Shown: piece by piece, positions 1 through 8,657 of the stretch | How positions within the stretch are numbered: the stretch's first letter is position 1 | How the letters are laid out: each line of letters begins with the position of its first letter | Assembly: GCF_000498575.2 (NCBI RefSeq) | Contig: NZ_AWSQ01000010.1 | Span: forward strand, 1-64,000 | DNA from: Pseudomonas taeanensis MS-3 | Lineage (GTDB): Bacteria; Pseudomonadota; Gammaproteobacteria; Pseudomonadales; Pseudomonadaceae | Reading direction: 5' to 3' | DNA: 64,000 nt | Translations under genes and position numbers: made by a program | Notes under the pieces: generated by a model | Database searches by the model: none | Told to the model about the DNA's origin: nothing | The model's input: only the letters and a program-made list of their open reading frames with translations

Positions 1-237
1 CCCCACGAAATCCACGTCAACACTTAACTTAGGGTTTATTGCAGTACCACCAGTAAGCCTGCCAGACACCCCGCCAAGCGGCTATCTATAAGGAAGACAT
101 AACAACTCGACATATTCAGGCGCCCCCACGAGTCGCCAGCAGGTGAAGCATGCAATTGGCTGACTCAACAGATGCACGACAAAGCCCCCCCCCCCAATGC
201 TCCACGACATCTATATAGTCATATCCCTAATTTGACC
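1..237. other. Non-coding or unassigned left edge with poly-C tract
   Basis: No convincing gene is seen in this stretch on either strand; all reading frames are short. It is visibly less GC-rich than the genes to its right and contains a run of 11 C at 185-195. The edge could hold the last codons of a gene outside the window, but nothing identifies it. Confidence 0.5.
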
Positions 238-432
238 TTAAGGGTTTATCTCGTAACCCTCGCCACGAATTGCTTCTTCCACTTCGGCAACCGACAGCCG
301 ACTGCTCACCCGCACCTCACCGTCCGCTAGATCAACCTGTACCTCCGCCGCCTCATCCAATGCCTTCACTGCCTGGGTGATCGCCCGCACACAATGCTCG
401 CAGGACATGCCCTGCACCTTGAACACTTGCAT
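238..432 (-). CDS. copZ: CopZ-like copper chaperone (HMA domain)
   Basis: This 64-residue protein is a single heavy-metal-associated domain. The metal-binding motif GMSCEHC is at residues 8-14, with Cys11 and Cys14 as expected Cu(I) ligands, followed by the usual beta-alpha-beta-beta-alpha-beta pattern and no other domain. The family carries Cu(I) in the cytoplasm and hands it to the CopA efflux ATPase and the CueR sensor. The start has a strong GGAGGTG ribosome site just upstream. It is transcribed away from copA and has its own CueR-type promoter at 483-513, so copper induction is expected. Mercury-type MerP is less likely because there is no signal peptide and the neighbours are copper genes. 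Confidence 0.9.
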   Translation of the reverse strand: MQVFKVQGMSCEHCVRAITQAVKALDEAAEVQVDLADGEVRVSSRLSVAEVEEAIRGEGYEINP

Positions 433-482
433 CTGTCACCTCCTTGATTCAGTTGAGGCCCGATACTGTCGAGGCCAGGCAC

Positions 483-513
483 AGTATTCGTCCTGCCACC
501 GGGGCGAGGTCAA
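483..513 (-). promoter_or_regulatory. CueR-type promoter of copZ
   Basis: Read on the minus strand, TTGACC (-35, 508-513) and AATACT (-10, 483-488) are separated by exactly 19 bases. That long spacer is the hallmark of MerR-family activated promoters. The spacer begins ACCTCGCC and continues into GGCAGGA, an imperfect version of the ACCTTgCC/GGcAAGGT dyad bound by CueR. It lies about 50 bases upstream of the copZ start. The assignment is by motif only. Confidence 0.7.
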
Positions 514-584
514 GACCACGACTTGTTCTATCGACCGACGTAGACCAGTCTGTAAGCAATCCTAGCGCGTGATGGAGGTGTCAT

Positions 585-977
585 ATGCTCCGATCCTGCC
601 TCTCGATGCTCGCTGGGCTGCTGGCACTCGCGACGGCACAAGCACAGCTGGTGCCGCCGGCCACTTCCCATGCCAACAGCTATGCAGTGTTGATCGTCTC
701 GCGTGAGCGCCTGGAAGCAGCCACGTCCTGCGAGATTGGCCTGTTTTTACACGACCAGTTGGCTGCACGCCTGTATCAAGGCCAGTCGGTGGCCTTCAAC
801 CTGCCGCCCGGCGAGGTATCGCTGCGTCTCCAGTTGATTGCCAGCGGCACCTGCCATGCAGGCATTCAGCAGCCCAACCTGCAACGCCTCAGCCTGCGCG
901 CTGGCGAGGTACGCCACTACCGCATCGCCCGGCGCAGTGTTGGACTGTACCTGATCGCTACTCCGGCCAGCCTATAA
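585..977 (+). CDS. Small exported protein of unknown function in the copper locus
   Basis: This 130-residue protein has a typical N-terminal signal peptide (about residues 1-20, ending ATAQA) and is probably periplasmic. The start follows a GGAGG ribosome site. The mature part is predicted to be rich in beta strand and has two cysteines (contexts TSCEIG and GTCHAG) that could form a disulfide. It has a loose resemblance to DUF2846-type domains (a short beta sandwich with an LPPGE turn), but I would not assign a family on this. It has no Met/His-rich copper-binding stretch. It sits between divergent copZ and copA, about 65 bases before copA, so a copper-related envelope role is plausible by position only. 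Confidence 0.7.
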   Translation: MLRSCLSMLAGLLALATAQAQLVPPATSHANSYAVLIVSRERLEAATSCEIGLFLHDQLAARLYQGQSVAFNLPPGEVSLRLQLIASGTCHAGIQQPNLQRLSLRAGEVRHYRIARRSVGLYLIATPASL

Positions 978-985
978 CACAGGGC

Positions 986-1016
986 TTGACCTTACCCATG
1001 GGTCAAGGTTGATCCT
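986..1016 (+). promoter_or_regulatory. CueR-type promoter of copA
   Basis: TTGACC at 986-991 and GATCCT at 1011-1016 are separated by 19 bases, and the spacer holds the near-perfect dyad ACCTTaCCcATgGGtcAAGGT (about 989-1009). This is the CueR/MerR-type operator placed between -35 and -10. It lies 27 bases before the copA start. The regulator itself is encoded at the end of the same transcription unit. Confidence 0.8.
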
Positions 1017-1042
1017 ACCGACGAACTCAACGGAGATCGTCC

Positions 1043-3442
1043 ATGTCCAGCCTGACCACCTTTGACCTGCCTATCAGTGGCATGACCTGCGCCAGCTGCG
1101 CCGGTCGGGTCGAGCGCGCCTTACGCAAACTACCGGAAGTCATTAGCGCCAGCGTCAACCTGGCCAGTGAACAGGCGCGCGTCGAGGCACCACGCGAAAG
1201 CTTGGCGAAGCTGCTCGCGGCGATCGAGGGCGCCGGCTATGAGGTGCCCAGCGAACGCCTGGAACTGGCCATCGACGGCATGACCTGCGCTAGCTGTGTT
1301 GGCCGAGTCGAACGTGCGCTGGCCAAGCAGCCGGGCGTGCTGGCGGTCAGCGTCAACCTGGCCACCGAGCAGGCGCAACTGCAAGTAGCACCTGGTCTCG
1401 ATCCGCATCTATTGTTACAAGCCATCGGCAACGCCGGTTACTCCGCCAGCCTGGTGGATAGCGTCTCTCCAGCGCAGCCCACTGCCGACACGCACCTGCG
1501 GCGCGAGCGCTGGGCGCTGGTGCTGGCCCTGCTGTTGGCCGCACCACTGGTTGTACCCATGCTGCTTGAGCCATTCGGCGTGCATTGGATGCTGCCAGCC
1601 TGGGTGCAGTTCGCCCTGGCCACGCCGGTGCAGTTCGTGCTCGGCGCGCGCTTCTACCGCGCGGCATGGCAGGCCCTGCGCGCCGGCGCCGGCAATATGG
1701 ATCAGCTGGTCGCCATCGGCACCAGCGCCGGCTATGGCCTGAGTCTGTATCAATGGGCAATTACTCCGGCGGGGCAGATGCCCCACCTGTACTTCGAGGC
1801 ATCGGCGGTGATCATCGCCCTGATCCTGCTCGGCAAATACCTGGAGAGCCGGGCCAAACGCCAGACCAGCAGCGCCATCCGCGCCCTGCAGGCGCTACGT
1901 CCAGATCAGGCACTGCGCCTGCGCGACGGCCAGGAAGAAATGGTGGCGCTGAGTGCTCTGGCCCTGGGCGACCAGATCGTGGTCAAACCCGGCGAACGCT
2001 TCCCCATCGACGGCCAGGTGCTGGAAGGGCAGAGCCACGCGGATGAAGCGCTGATCAGCGGTGAGAGCCTGCCGCAGGCCAAGCAGCCCGGCGACAAGGT
2101 CACCGCAGGCGCAATCAACGGCGAAGGCCGTTTGTTGATCGAAACCAACGCCCTCGGCGCGGAAACAGTACTGGCGCAGATCATCCGCCTGGTCGAAGAC
2201 GCCCAGGCGGCCAAGGCACCGATCCAGAAACTGGTAGACCGGGTGAGCCAGGTCTTCGTGCCGGCGGTGCTGCTGATCGCCCTGGGCACCTTGATCGTCT
2301 GGCTGCTGCTCGGCGCGCCATTGGCCAGCGCCATGCTCAATGCCGTAGCGGTGCTGGTGATCGCCTGCCCCTGCGCCCTCGGTCTGGCCACGCCTACCGC
2401 GATCATGGCCGGCACCGGCGTGGCTGCGCGCCACGGCATTCTGATCAAGGACGCCGAAGCACTGGAAGTCGCCCATGGCGTGACGGTCGTGGCCTTCGAC
2501 AAGACCGGCACCCTCACCTCCGGCACCCCGCAGATTGCCCACCTGCAAGCGGTCGACGGCGACGAACAAGCGCTGCTGCAACTGGCCGGCGCCCTGCAAC
2601 GCGGCAGCGAACACTCGCTGGCCAAGGCGGTATTGGATGCCTGCTCGGCACGACAGCTGACGTTACCCCCGGTCAGTGACAGCCAGGCCCTGGCCGGGCG
2701 CGGCATCGCCGGGCAGGTTGACGGTCGCAAGCTGGCCTTGGGCAACCGTCGACTGCTGCAGGACAGTGATCTGCACAGTCGTGTGCAAGGGGGAGAACTG
2801 GCGTTATCGGCGCAAGCCTGGGAGTCCGAGGGACGCACCCTGTCCTGGCTGATCGAGCAGGCCCCCGAGCCGCGCGTGCTCGGCCTGTTTGCCTTCGGTG
2901 ACACGCTGAAAGACGGTGCCACCGAGGCTGTCGCCCAGCTGAAGCGCCAGGGCATCGACAGCCACCTGATCAGCGGCGATAACCAGGGCAGCGTCAAGGC
3001 CGTCGCCAGCACCCTGGGCATCGACGCAGTGCATGCCGAAGTGCTGCCAGGAGACAAGGCGGCGATTGTCGGCGAATTGAAAAAGACCGGCGTGGTGGCA
3101 ATGGTTGGCGACGGTATCAACGATGCTCCCGCGCTGGCCGCTGCCGATGTTGGCATCGCCATGGGCAGCGGTACCGATGTGGCCATGCACGCCGCAGGCA
3201 TCACGCTGATGCGCGGCGACCCGCGCCTGGTACCCGCCGCCCTGGATATCAGTCGGCGCACCTATAACAAAATCCGCCAGAACCTGTTCTGGGCCTTCGT
3301 CTACAACCTGGTGGGTATCCCGCTGGCCGCCGCCGGCCTGCTCAACCCGATGGTGGCTGGCGCCGCCATGGCGCTGTCCAGCGTCAGCGTGGTGAGCAAC
3401 GCCCTGCTGTTGAAGACCTGGAAACCGAAAGACTACGACTGA
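1043..3442 (+). CDS. copA: Cu(I)-exporting P1B-type ATPase CopA/CueA
   Basis: This 799-residue protein pumps Cu(I) from cytoplasm to periplasm using ATP. Two N-terminal HMA domains carry MTCASC motifs (Cys16/19 and Cys82/85). The P1B transmembrane CPC motif is at residues 442-444 (ACPCALG), the phosphorylation motif DKTGT starts at Asp486, the nucleotide-binding SEHSLAKA box and the hinge motif GDGINDAPAL follow, and the last membrane helices keep the P1B-1 YN and MxxSS residues (AFVYNLVG, MALSSVSV). All of these indicate Cu(I)/Ag(I) specificity rather than zinc. The start follows GGAG. It is driven by the CueR promoter at 986-1016 and is followed after 17 bases by cueR. Confidence 0.96.
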   Translation: MSSLTTFDLPISGMTCASCAGRVERALRKLPEVISASVNLASEQARVEAPRESLAKLLAAIEGAGYEVPSERLELAIDGMTCASCVGRVERALAKQPGVLAVSVNLATEQAQLQVAPGLDPHLLLQAIGNAGYSASLVDSVSPAQPTADTHLRRERWALVLALLLAAPLVVPMLLEPFGVHWMLPAWVQFALATPVQFVLGARFYRAAWQALRAGAGNMDQLVAIGTSAGYGLSLYQWAITPAGQMPHLYFEASAVIIALILLGKYLESRAKRQTSSAIRALQALRPDQALRLRDGQEEMVALSALALGDQIVVKPGERFPIDGQVLEGQSHADEALISGESLPQAKQPGDKVTAGAINGEGRLLIETNALGAETVLAQIIRLVEDAQAAKAPIQKLVDRVSQVFVPAVLLIALGTLIVWLLLGAPLASAMLNAVAVLVIACPCALGLATPTAIMAGTGVAARHGILIKDAEALEVAHGVTVVAFDKTGTLTSGTPQIAHLQAVDGDEQALLQLAGALQRGSEHSLAKAVLDACSARQLTLPPVSDSQALAGRGIAGQVDGRKLALGNRRLLQDSDLHSRVQGGELALSAQAWESEGRTLSWLIEQAPEPRVLGLFAFGDTLKDGATEAVAQLKRQGIDSHLISGDNQGSVKAVASTLGIDAVHAEVLPGDKAAIVGELKKTGVVAMVGDGINDAPALAAADVGIAMGSGTDVAMHAAGITLMRGDPRLVPAALDISRRTYNKIRQNLFWAFVYNLVGIPLAAAGLLNPMVAGAAMALSSVSVVSNALLLKTWKPKDYD

Positions 3443-3459
3443 CACTTCGGAGAGCATCC

Positions 3460-3873
3460 ATGAACATCGGCCAAGCCGCGAAGAAGACCGGTCTGAGCGC
3501 GAAGATGATCCGCTATTACGAGAGCATCGATCTGTTGCCGGCCGCAGGTCGTAGCGACAGCGGCTACCGGCAATACAGCCCGCAGGACTTGCATCGCCTG
3601 GCGTTTATCAAGCGCGCGCGGGATCTGGGGTTTCCCCTGGCCGAGGTCGGCAAACTGCTGGCCCTGTGGCAGGACCGCCAGCGCGCCAGCGCCGACGTCA
3701 AAGCCCTGGCCGCACAGCATATCGCCGAGTTGAACCTGAAGATTGCCGAACTGTGCGGCCTGCGCGACACCCTGCAGGTCCTGCTCGAGCACTGCCAGGG
3801 CGATGATCGGCCGGACTGCCCGATTATCAAGGACCTGGAGTCTAACGGCTGCCATCGCCCGCAGTCTGGATGA
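3460..3873 (+). CDS. cueR: CueR, copper-responsive MerR-family regulator
   Basis: This 137-residue MerR-family activator has an N-terminal winged helix-turn-helix (MNIGQAAKKTGLSAKMIRYYE), a dimerisation helix, and the C-terminal metal loop CQGDDRPDCP whose two cysteines match the Cu(I)-binding pair of CueR. The region after the loop adds a short tail ending GCHRPQSG. The protein senses free Cu(I) and untwists 19-bp-spaced promoters. It is cotranscribed with copA (17-base gap, GGAGAG ribosome site), and its likely targets are the two promoters at 483-513 and 986-1016. HmrR-type naming is an equivalent alternative. Confidence 0.93.
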   Translation: MNIGQAAKKTGLSAKMIRYYESIDLLPAAGRSDSGYRQYSPQDLHRLAFIKRARDLGFPLAEVGKLLALWQDRQRASADVKALAAQHIAELNLKIAELCGLRDTLQVLLEHCQGDDRPDCPIIKDLESNGCHRPQSG

Positions 3874-3902
3874 CATACGCGGACATCTATGTGTACCGCC
3901 TT

Positions 3903-3926
3903 GACCCGGATTTTATCCGGGCTACG
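3903..3926. repeat. Single REP-type palindrome at a convergent junction
   Basis: CCCGGAT (3905-3911) and ATCCGGG (3915-3921) form a perfect hairpin followed by GCTACGG, the typical core of the Pseudomonas REP element. It sits between the 3' ends of cueR and the leftward HAD gene and may act as a bidirectional transcript end. Confidence 0.7.
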
Positions 3927-3935
3927 GGGCCGCAG

Positions 3936-4529
3936 CTAAAGGGCGCGTTGCAGCGCCTGGCAATCCACCGCGAAGTGATCGGTCAACTCCGGCCAGAGGT
4001 TCTCCGGCAAATTGACCAGCACGCCGCACGCGCCTGCAGCACGGGCGCACTCCAGGTCGAAGCGGTAGTCGCCGACCATCACCAGTTCGGCGGGCGCCAC
4101 CTGCCAGCGCTCGGCCAGTTGCAGCAAGCCACCGGGATGCGGTTTAGGCGGTGCCTCGTCGCGACCGAGGATATCGGCCGTGGAGAAACAATCGCCCAGA
4201 CCAATCGCCTGCAAGGTCAACAGGGCCAACTCATGGGCGTTGCGCGTCAGAATGCCGAGCCGACAATCGCGCGACTGCAGCGCGCGCACCAACTCGATGG
4301 CGCCGGCTGCAGGGCGGGCATTGAGCGCCAGCTCCCGCTCATGCTCCAGCAACCAGGCGTGCTTGGCCGCCGCTTCGTCTTCAGGCAGCGCCGCCAGGTG
4401 ATGAAGGATGTCGTGCTCCAGAGGGATGTCCAGCACCCGCTTGATAGCCTCGAAATCATGCACCGCCAGGGTCAGGGTGCCGTCCATGTCAAACACCCAG
4501 TGGCGCGCGGCACTCAGCTTCACTTCCAA
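3936..4529 (-). CDS. HAD-superfamily phosphatase
   Basis: This 197-residue protein is a haloacid-dehalogenase-type phosphatase. Motif I is DMDGTL near residue 14, with the nucleophile and acid/base aspartates present. Motif II is LTRNAHE, motif III the lysine in PPKPHPGG, and motif IV the acidic GDYRFD. The cap segment between motifs I and II is alpha helical, as in the phosphoglycolate phosphatase/beta-phosphoglucomutase group. The physiological substrate cannot be told from sequence. Its start overlaps the 3' end of tesB by 10 bases, so the two are probably cotranscribed leftward. Confidence 0.88.
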   Translation of the reverse strand: MEVKLSAARHWVFDMDGTLTLAVHDFEAIKRVLDIPLEHDILHHLAALPEDEAAAKHAWLLEHERELALNARPAAGAIELVRALQSRDCRLGILTRNAHELALLTLQAIGLGDCFSTADILGRDEAPPKPHPGGLLQLAERWQVAPAELVMVGDYRFDLECARAAGACGVLVNLPENLWPELTDHFAVDCQALQRAL

Positions 4530-5389
4530 TCCTCACGCACGCGGGTCAGGCCTTCCTGGGCCACCGAGGCGACCAACTGGCCCTGACGGTTGAAGATACT
4601 GCCACGGGAGAAACCACGGGCGTTGCCGGCCCAGGGACTGTCCATGGCGTACAGCAGCCAGTCATCCATGCGCAGGTTGCCATGGAACCACAGGGAGTGG
4701 TCGAGGCTGGCGACCTGCATGAACTTCTGCCACACCGACACGCCGTGGGGCAGCATCGAGGTGGTCAGCAGGTTGAAGTCCGAGGCATAGCCAAGGATGT
4801 ACTTGTGGATCGCCGGCGTGTCCGGCAGCTCACCGTCGGCGCGGAACCACACGTACTTCACCGGTTCGCTCGGCTCCGGCGCGAAGGGGTTGCCGACCGT
4901 AACCGGGCGGATTTCGATCGGCTTGGCACTCACCGCGCGCTCACGCATGCGCTCCGGCAGTGAGGCGGCGACCTGCAGGGCCAGCTCGGTTTCCGACTTC
5001 AAGTTTTCCGGCCCCGGTACATCGGGCATCTCGATCTGGTGATGGAAGCCTTCTTCGTCGTACTGGAACGAGGCGCTGCAAGTGAAGATCGGCTTGCCCT
5101 TCTGGATCGCCATCACCCGCCGCGTGCTGAAGCTGCCGCCGTCACGCACCCGGTCGACCTGATACACCACCGGCAGTGTGGCATCGCCGGGGCGCAGGAA
5201 ATAACCGTGCAGCGAATGCACATGGCGATCGTCTTCGACCGTCTGACTGGCGGCGGAGACGCACTGGCCGAGCACCTGCCCGCCGAACAGCTGACGGAAG
5301 CCAAGATCCTGACTGACGCCGCGAAACAGGTTCTCTTCGATGGCCTCAAGGCTCAACAGGGCCACCAGTTCGTCCAACACCTGACTCAT
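4520..5389 (-). CDS. tesB: Acyl-CoA thioesterase II (TesB)
   Basis: This 289-residue protein has the double hot-dog fold of TesB, which hydrolyses medium- and long-chain acyl-CoA to free fatty acid and CoA. Family signatures include LFRGVSQDLGFRQLFGGQVLGQ near the N-terminus, the HSLHGYFLRPGD segment, and the C-terminal LDHSLWFHG block with MDSPWAGNARGFSRG. The length matches E. coli TesB (286). It is followed by, and overlaps, the HAD phosphatase gene. Its physiological role is usually seen as overflow control of CoA thioesters. Confidence 0.95.
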   Translation of the reverse strand: MSQVLDELVALLSLEAIEENLFRGVSQDLGFRQLFGGQVLGQCVSAASQTVEDDRHVHSLHGYFLRPGDATLPVVYQVDRVRDGGSFSTRRVMAIQKGKPIFTCSASFQYDEEGFHHQIEMPDVPGPENLKSETELALQVAASLPERMRERAVSAKPIEIRPVTVGNPFAPEPSEPVKYVWFRADGELPDTPAIHKYILGYASDFNLLTTSMLPHGVSVWQKFMQVASLDHSLWFHGNLRMDDWLLYAMDSPWAGNARGFSRGSIFNRQGQLVASVAQEGLTRVREDWK

Positions 5390-5410
5390 GCGTATTCTCC
5401 TGAAGCCGCT

Positions 5411-7012
5411 CTAACTTGGCGGCAAGCGTAATTCGGGGTAGGCCGGCAGGGAGCACAAGCGCTCATCCCACACGGCGCGACCAAGGGTGAAATGGTAAAG
5501 GCTTTGCCAGCGGCTGTCGGCTAATCCGAGCAATTCATGTACCGCGTCATCGAAATAGCAGCCGATACCGGTGGCCGATAGCCCCGCGGCCTCGGCTTCC
5601 AGATAAAGCAGTTGACCGATCTGCCCACACTCCCAATACAGCCGCGGATAACGCCAGGCGCCAGCCGCCAGGGCAAGGTCGAAACGGCTGAGCATGGCCA
5701 GGGCCACGCAGCCGTCGCTGGCGATATCCTGGCCGCACGAGAGAAACTCGGCCAGACCACGGGCATCGCCCTCGAGCAACCTATATAGAGGCAGCTGCTC
5801 GTGTACCCGCTGCCAGAGAAAATCCTCGCGCAAGCCGCTTTGCACCTGCCCATCGACCCGCGCCAGCCAGTACAACCCCGGCATCAGCCCCTGCACCCGA
5901 TGGACGAACAGCAGCAGATCGACCTGCGCCGGCTCGCCGCTCACCGCCAGGGGCACCGGCGAACTGGCCGGCATCACACGTTGCAGCCAGGCAAACAGCA
6001 GGTCGGCGTGAATGCCGCTCTTGGCATCCATGGCCTGCGCGCTGCGGCGCCGATGCAGTAAGGGCCGCAATGGCAAGCCGGGATTGTCCGCCTGCGCACG
6101 CCCCACTTCCACCCGCCAGGGCTGCGCGGGCAACGCCGGGGCGCGACAGAGTGGCTGCACCCGCGCCAACTCCGACCAGTCACGGTACTGGCGCGACAGG
6201 CGATTGGGCGTGCCCGTCACGTCCAGAGCCGCCAAGCCTTGCAGCAGACTCATCGGCAAGGGGAATTCTGCATCCTGCGGCGGACCGACCCACAACAGGC
6301 AATCGACATGCTCGGCCTCATGAAAGCCGTCTCGGTCCAGGCCGAACACGCCATCCAACTGCGCCTCGGCTACGCCGCGCAGCATGCGTACCTGCCAGCC
6401 CAGGCTACTGGCGGCGATGGCCAGCGCGGCCAGGGCGTGACCGAGGTCGTGCTGGCAGTAGCGGTAGGCGCGCTCGCCGTACTTCCACGCCTCGCGCCAG
6501 GGAATGCTGGCCAGCGCCAGCAGACAGCCGCCCACCGGCAGCGCCTGATTCAGCTGCAGGGCCAACGGCGCTGGCAGCTCGGCGCGCACCTCCAGGGCGT
6601 GGGCATCCGCCGTGTAATGCGTGAGCAGCGCGCCCCCCTCCAGGCTGCCCGCGGGTAGCAACAGATAGGCCTCGGTGGGGTGCAGGTTGCCGGACGAGGG
6701 ATTGACCCGCAGCGTCCAGCGATTACCGCCGGCCTCCTTCCAGGCCGACAACGCCAGACTGTCGTACAGCAGTTGCGAGACGCTGGCTCGATTCAGCGGC
6801 GCCGGCTTGGCCAACGGCGCGGCAAATACCTCGTCGTATCCCGGCGACTCCTCCAGAGGGCGGTGGTGCAGCTCAATCAGCCGCGCGCCGTTATAACGGC
6901 GAAACGCGGCCGGCTGGGTCGCCCAGTCGAGCTGTCCCGGCCCGGTAGCAAAGCGCTGCGGCTGATGCTTGCTCAGTTGGTGATAGGCGCACACCTGCTG
7001 TAACGGACTCAT
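5411..7012 (-). CDS. SagB-type nitroreductase-fold dehydrogenase (two domains)
   Basis: This 533-residue protein has two nitroreductase-like halves. The N-terminal part contains the SagB/ThcOx signature RVNPSSGNLHPTEAYLL, and the C-terminal half repeats a nitroreductase fold with the GIGCYFDD and LYHFTLGRAV segments near the end. Relatives use FMN; those in peptide clusters oxidise azolines to azoles. Here there is no YcaO cyclodehydratase or precursor peptide nearby, so it belongs to the orphan type and its substrate is unknown. The start overlaps the GNAT gene stop by 4 bases, so the two form a leftward operon. Confidence 0.85.
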   Translation of the reverse strand: MSPLQQVCAYHQLSKHQPQRFATGPGQLDWATQPAAFRRYNGARLIELHHRPLEESPGYDEVFAAPLAKPAPLNRASVSQLLYDSLALSAWKEAGGNRWTLRVNPSSGNLHPTEAYLLLPAGSLEGGALLTHYTADAHALEVRAELPAPLALQLNQALPVGGCLLALASIPWREAWKYGERAYRYCQHDLGHALAALAIAASSLGWQVRMLRGVAEAQLDGVFGLDRDGFHEAEHVDCLLWVGPPQDAEFPLPMSLLQGLAALDVTGTPNRLSRQYRDWSELARVQPLCRAPALPAQPWRVEVGRAQADNPGLPLRPLLHRRRSAQAMDAKSGIHADLLFAWLQRVMPASSPVPLAVSGEPAQVDLLLFVHRVQGLMPGLYWLARVDGQVQSGLREDFLWQRVHEQLPLYRLLEGDARGLAEFLSCGQDIASDGCVALAMLSRFDLALAAGAWRYPRLYWECGQIGQLLYLEAEAAGLSATGIGCYFDDAVHELLGLADSRWQSLYHFTLGRAVWDERLCSLPAYPELRLPPS

Positions 7013-7572
7013 CGGCCCGCCTCCCAGTCGCTGCGGCGCAGGCGGTACAGCACATGAGGACGCAGACGGTGCCCCGCAGGCAATGCCGGGTGTTCGAAAT
7101 CCTCCGCCGGGTCGCGCTGCATGCCGATAGCCCGCATGACCTGCTGCGACGCCAGGTTATCCACCGCGGTGAACGAGACGATCTGCTCCAGGCCCAGCCG
7201 CGTGAAGCCGCAGGCCAGGGCCGCGCGCGCAGCCTCGCTGGCAAAACCCTGGTGCCAGTGGGAACGGGCCAGACGCCAGGCGATCTCCACAGCCGGGCAG
7301 AAGCCTGCGTCGAAGGCCACCGGACGCAAACCGGTAAAGCCGATGAAGGCGCCACTGTCCTTGCGCTCGAGGGCCCAGAAGCCGAAGCCATGACGGGCGA
7401 AATCCGCCTCGATGCGCTCGATCTGCTGCTCGCTCTCGGCGCGACTCAGGCAAGCAGGAAAATGCCGCATCACCTCGGGGTCGTCATTCAGCTCGGCGAA
7501 GGCCGCATGGTCTTCAGCGCGCCAGCGGCGCAGCGACAGGCGCGGGCTGTCTAGTTCGATCTGGGCAGGCAT
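7009..7572 (-). CDS. GNAT-family N-acetyltransferase
   Basis: This 187-residue protein resembles the RimJ/RimL branch of GNAT acetyltransferases: an opening segment (IELDSPRLSLRRWRAED), the central EIAWRLARSHWHQGFASEA box that forms the acetyl-CoA pyrophosphate loop, and the NLASQQVMRAIGM motif typical of RimJ-like enzymes. It likely acetylates an amine on a small molecule or a protein N-terminus; the substrate is unknown. It is the first gene of the two-gene operon with the SagB-like dehydrogenase and is divergent from the deacetylase-like gene 70 bases away. Confidence 0.88.
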   Translation of the reverse strand: MPAQIELDSPRLSLRRWRAEDHAAFAELNDDPEVMRHFPACLSRAESEQQIERIEADFARHGFGFWALERKDSGAFIGFTGLRPVAFDAGFCPAVEIAWRLARSHWHQGFASEAARAALACGFTRLGLEQIVSFTAVDNLASQQVMRAIGMQRDPAEDFEHPALPAGHRLRPHVLYRLRRSDWEAGR

Positions 7573-7642
7573 CGGCCCTCCGCTTGAGTGAAACCGGGCA
7601 GCACCGCCATACTCAGGCGCTGCGAGAAAAGAGCCATATTGT

Positions 7643-8563
7643 ATGCGCCTGCCGCTGGTCTATCACGACGACTACAGCCCGCCCTTCCCGGCCGGGCACC
7701 GCTTCCCCATGGAGAAGTTCCGCCTGCTGCGCGACCACCTGGTCGACAGCGGCCTGACCTGCGATGCCGAGTTGCTGCGCCCCGAACTGTGCCCGCCGGA
7801 AATTCTCGGCCTGGCCCATTGCCCCTCTTATATAGAGCGTTTTCGCAGCGGCGATCTCGGCCGCGAAGAACAGCGACGCCTCGGCCTGCCCTGGAGCGAG
7901 GCCCTGGCGCAACGCACCATGCGCGCGGTCGGTGGTTCGCTGCTGGCCGCCGAACAGGCGCTGCAGCACGGCCTGGCCTGCCACCTGGCCGGCGGCACCC
8001 ACCATGCCCACTACGATCACCCGGCGGGTTTCTGCATCTTCAACGACCTGGCGGTGATCAGCCATTACCTACTGGCTGCAGGCCGGGTGCAGCGCGTGCT
8101 GATCTTCGACTGCGACGTGCACCAGGGCGACGGCACCGCGCGCATCCTCAAGGACACCCCGGAAGCGATCACCGTCTCCTTGCACTGCGAGAAGAACTTC
8201 CCCGCACGCAAGGCCGACAGCGACTGGGACATTCCCCTGCCGATGGGCATGGGCGATGCCGACTACCTGAGGGTGGTCGACGATGCGCTGAACTACCTGC
8301 TGCCGCTGTACCAACCGGACATCGTGCTCTATGACGCCGGCGTCGACGTGCATAAGGACGATGCCCTGGGCTATCTGAAATTGACCGACCAGGGCCTCGC
8401 CGAGCGCGACGCACGGGTGCTCCAGCACTGTCTGAGCCGCGACATTCCGGTGGTCGGGGTGATTGGCGGTGGTTACGACAAGGATCGAGAAGTATTGGCC
8501 CGGCGCCACGGTATCCTCCACCACAGCGCGGCGCAGGTCTGGGCTGAGCGCAGACTGGGTTGA
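7643..8563 (+). CDS. Histone-deacetylase-superfamily hydrolase
   Basis: This 306-residue protein belongs to the class of zinc amidohydrolases that includes HDACs and acetylpolyamine amidohydrolase. The zinc and catalytic motifs are present: GGTHHAHYDHPAGFCIFNDL (His pair), DCDVHQGDGTA (zinc Asp/His), YDAGVDVHKDD and GGGYDKD. The closest bacterial group is the short HDAC-like family seen widely in proteobacteria, whose substrates are not well defined. It is divergent from the GNAT acetyltransferase with only 70 bases between them, sharing a promoter region. Confidence 0.9.
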   Translation: MRLPLVYHDDYSPPFPAGHRFPMEKFRLLRDHLVDSGLTCDAELLRPELCPPEILGLAHCPSYIERFRSGDLGREEQRRLGLPWSEALAQRTMRAVGGSLLAAEQALQHGLACHLAGGTHHAHYDHPAGFCIFNDLAVISHYLLAAGRVQRVLIFDCDVHQGDGTARILKDTPEAITVSLHCEKNFPARKADSDWDIPLPMGMGDADYLRVVDDALNYLLPLYQPDIVLYDAGVDVHKDDALGYLKLTDQGLAERDARVLQHCLSRDIPVVGVIGGGYDKDREVLARRHGILHHSAAQVWAERRLG

Positions 8564-8657
8564 GGCCGAGAAGCCGAACGCCCTGCAACGCCCCATTGCA
8601 GGCGTTATCCCGTCAGAACCAGACAGCCTGACGTCATGTCCACTGACATTGCCTCGA

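Noticed and set aside
5411..7012. Azole-modified peptide cluster around the SagB-like gene
   Set aside because: No YcaO protein and no precursor-like small gene near it.
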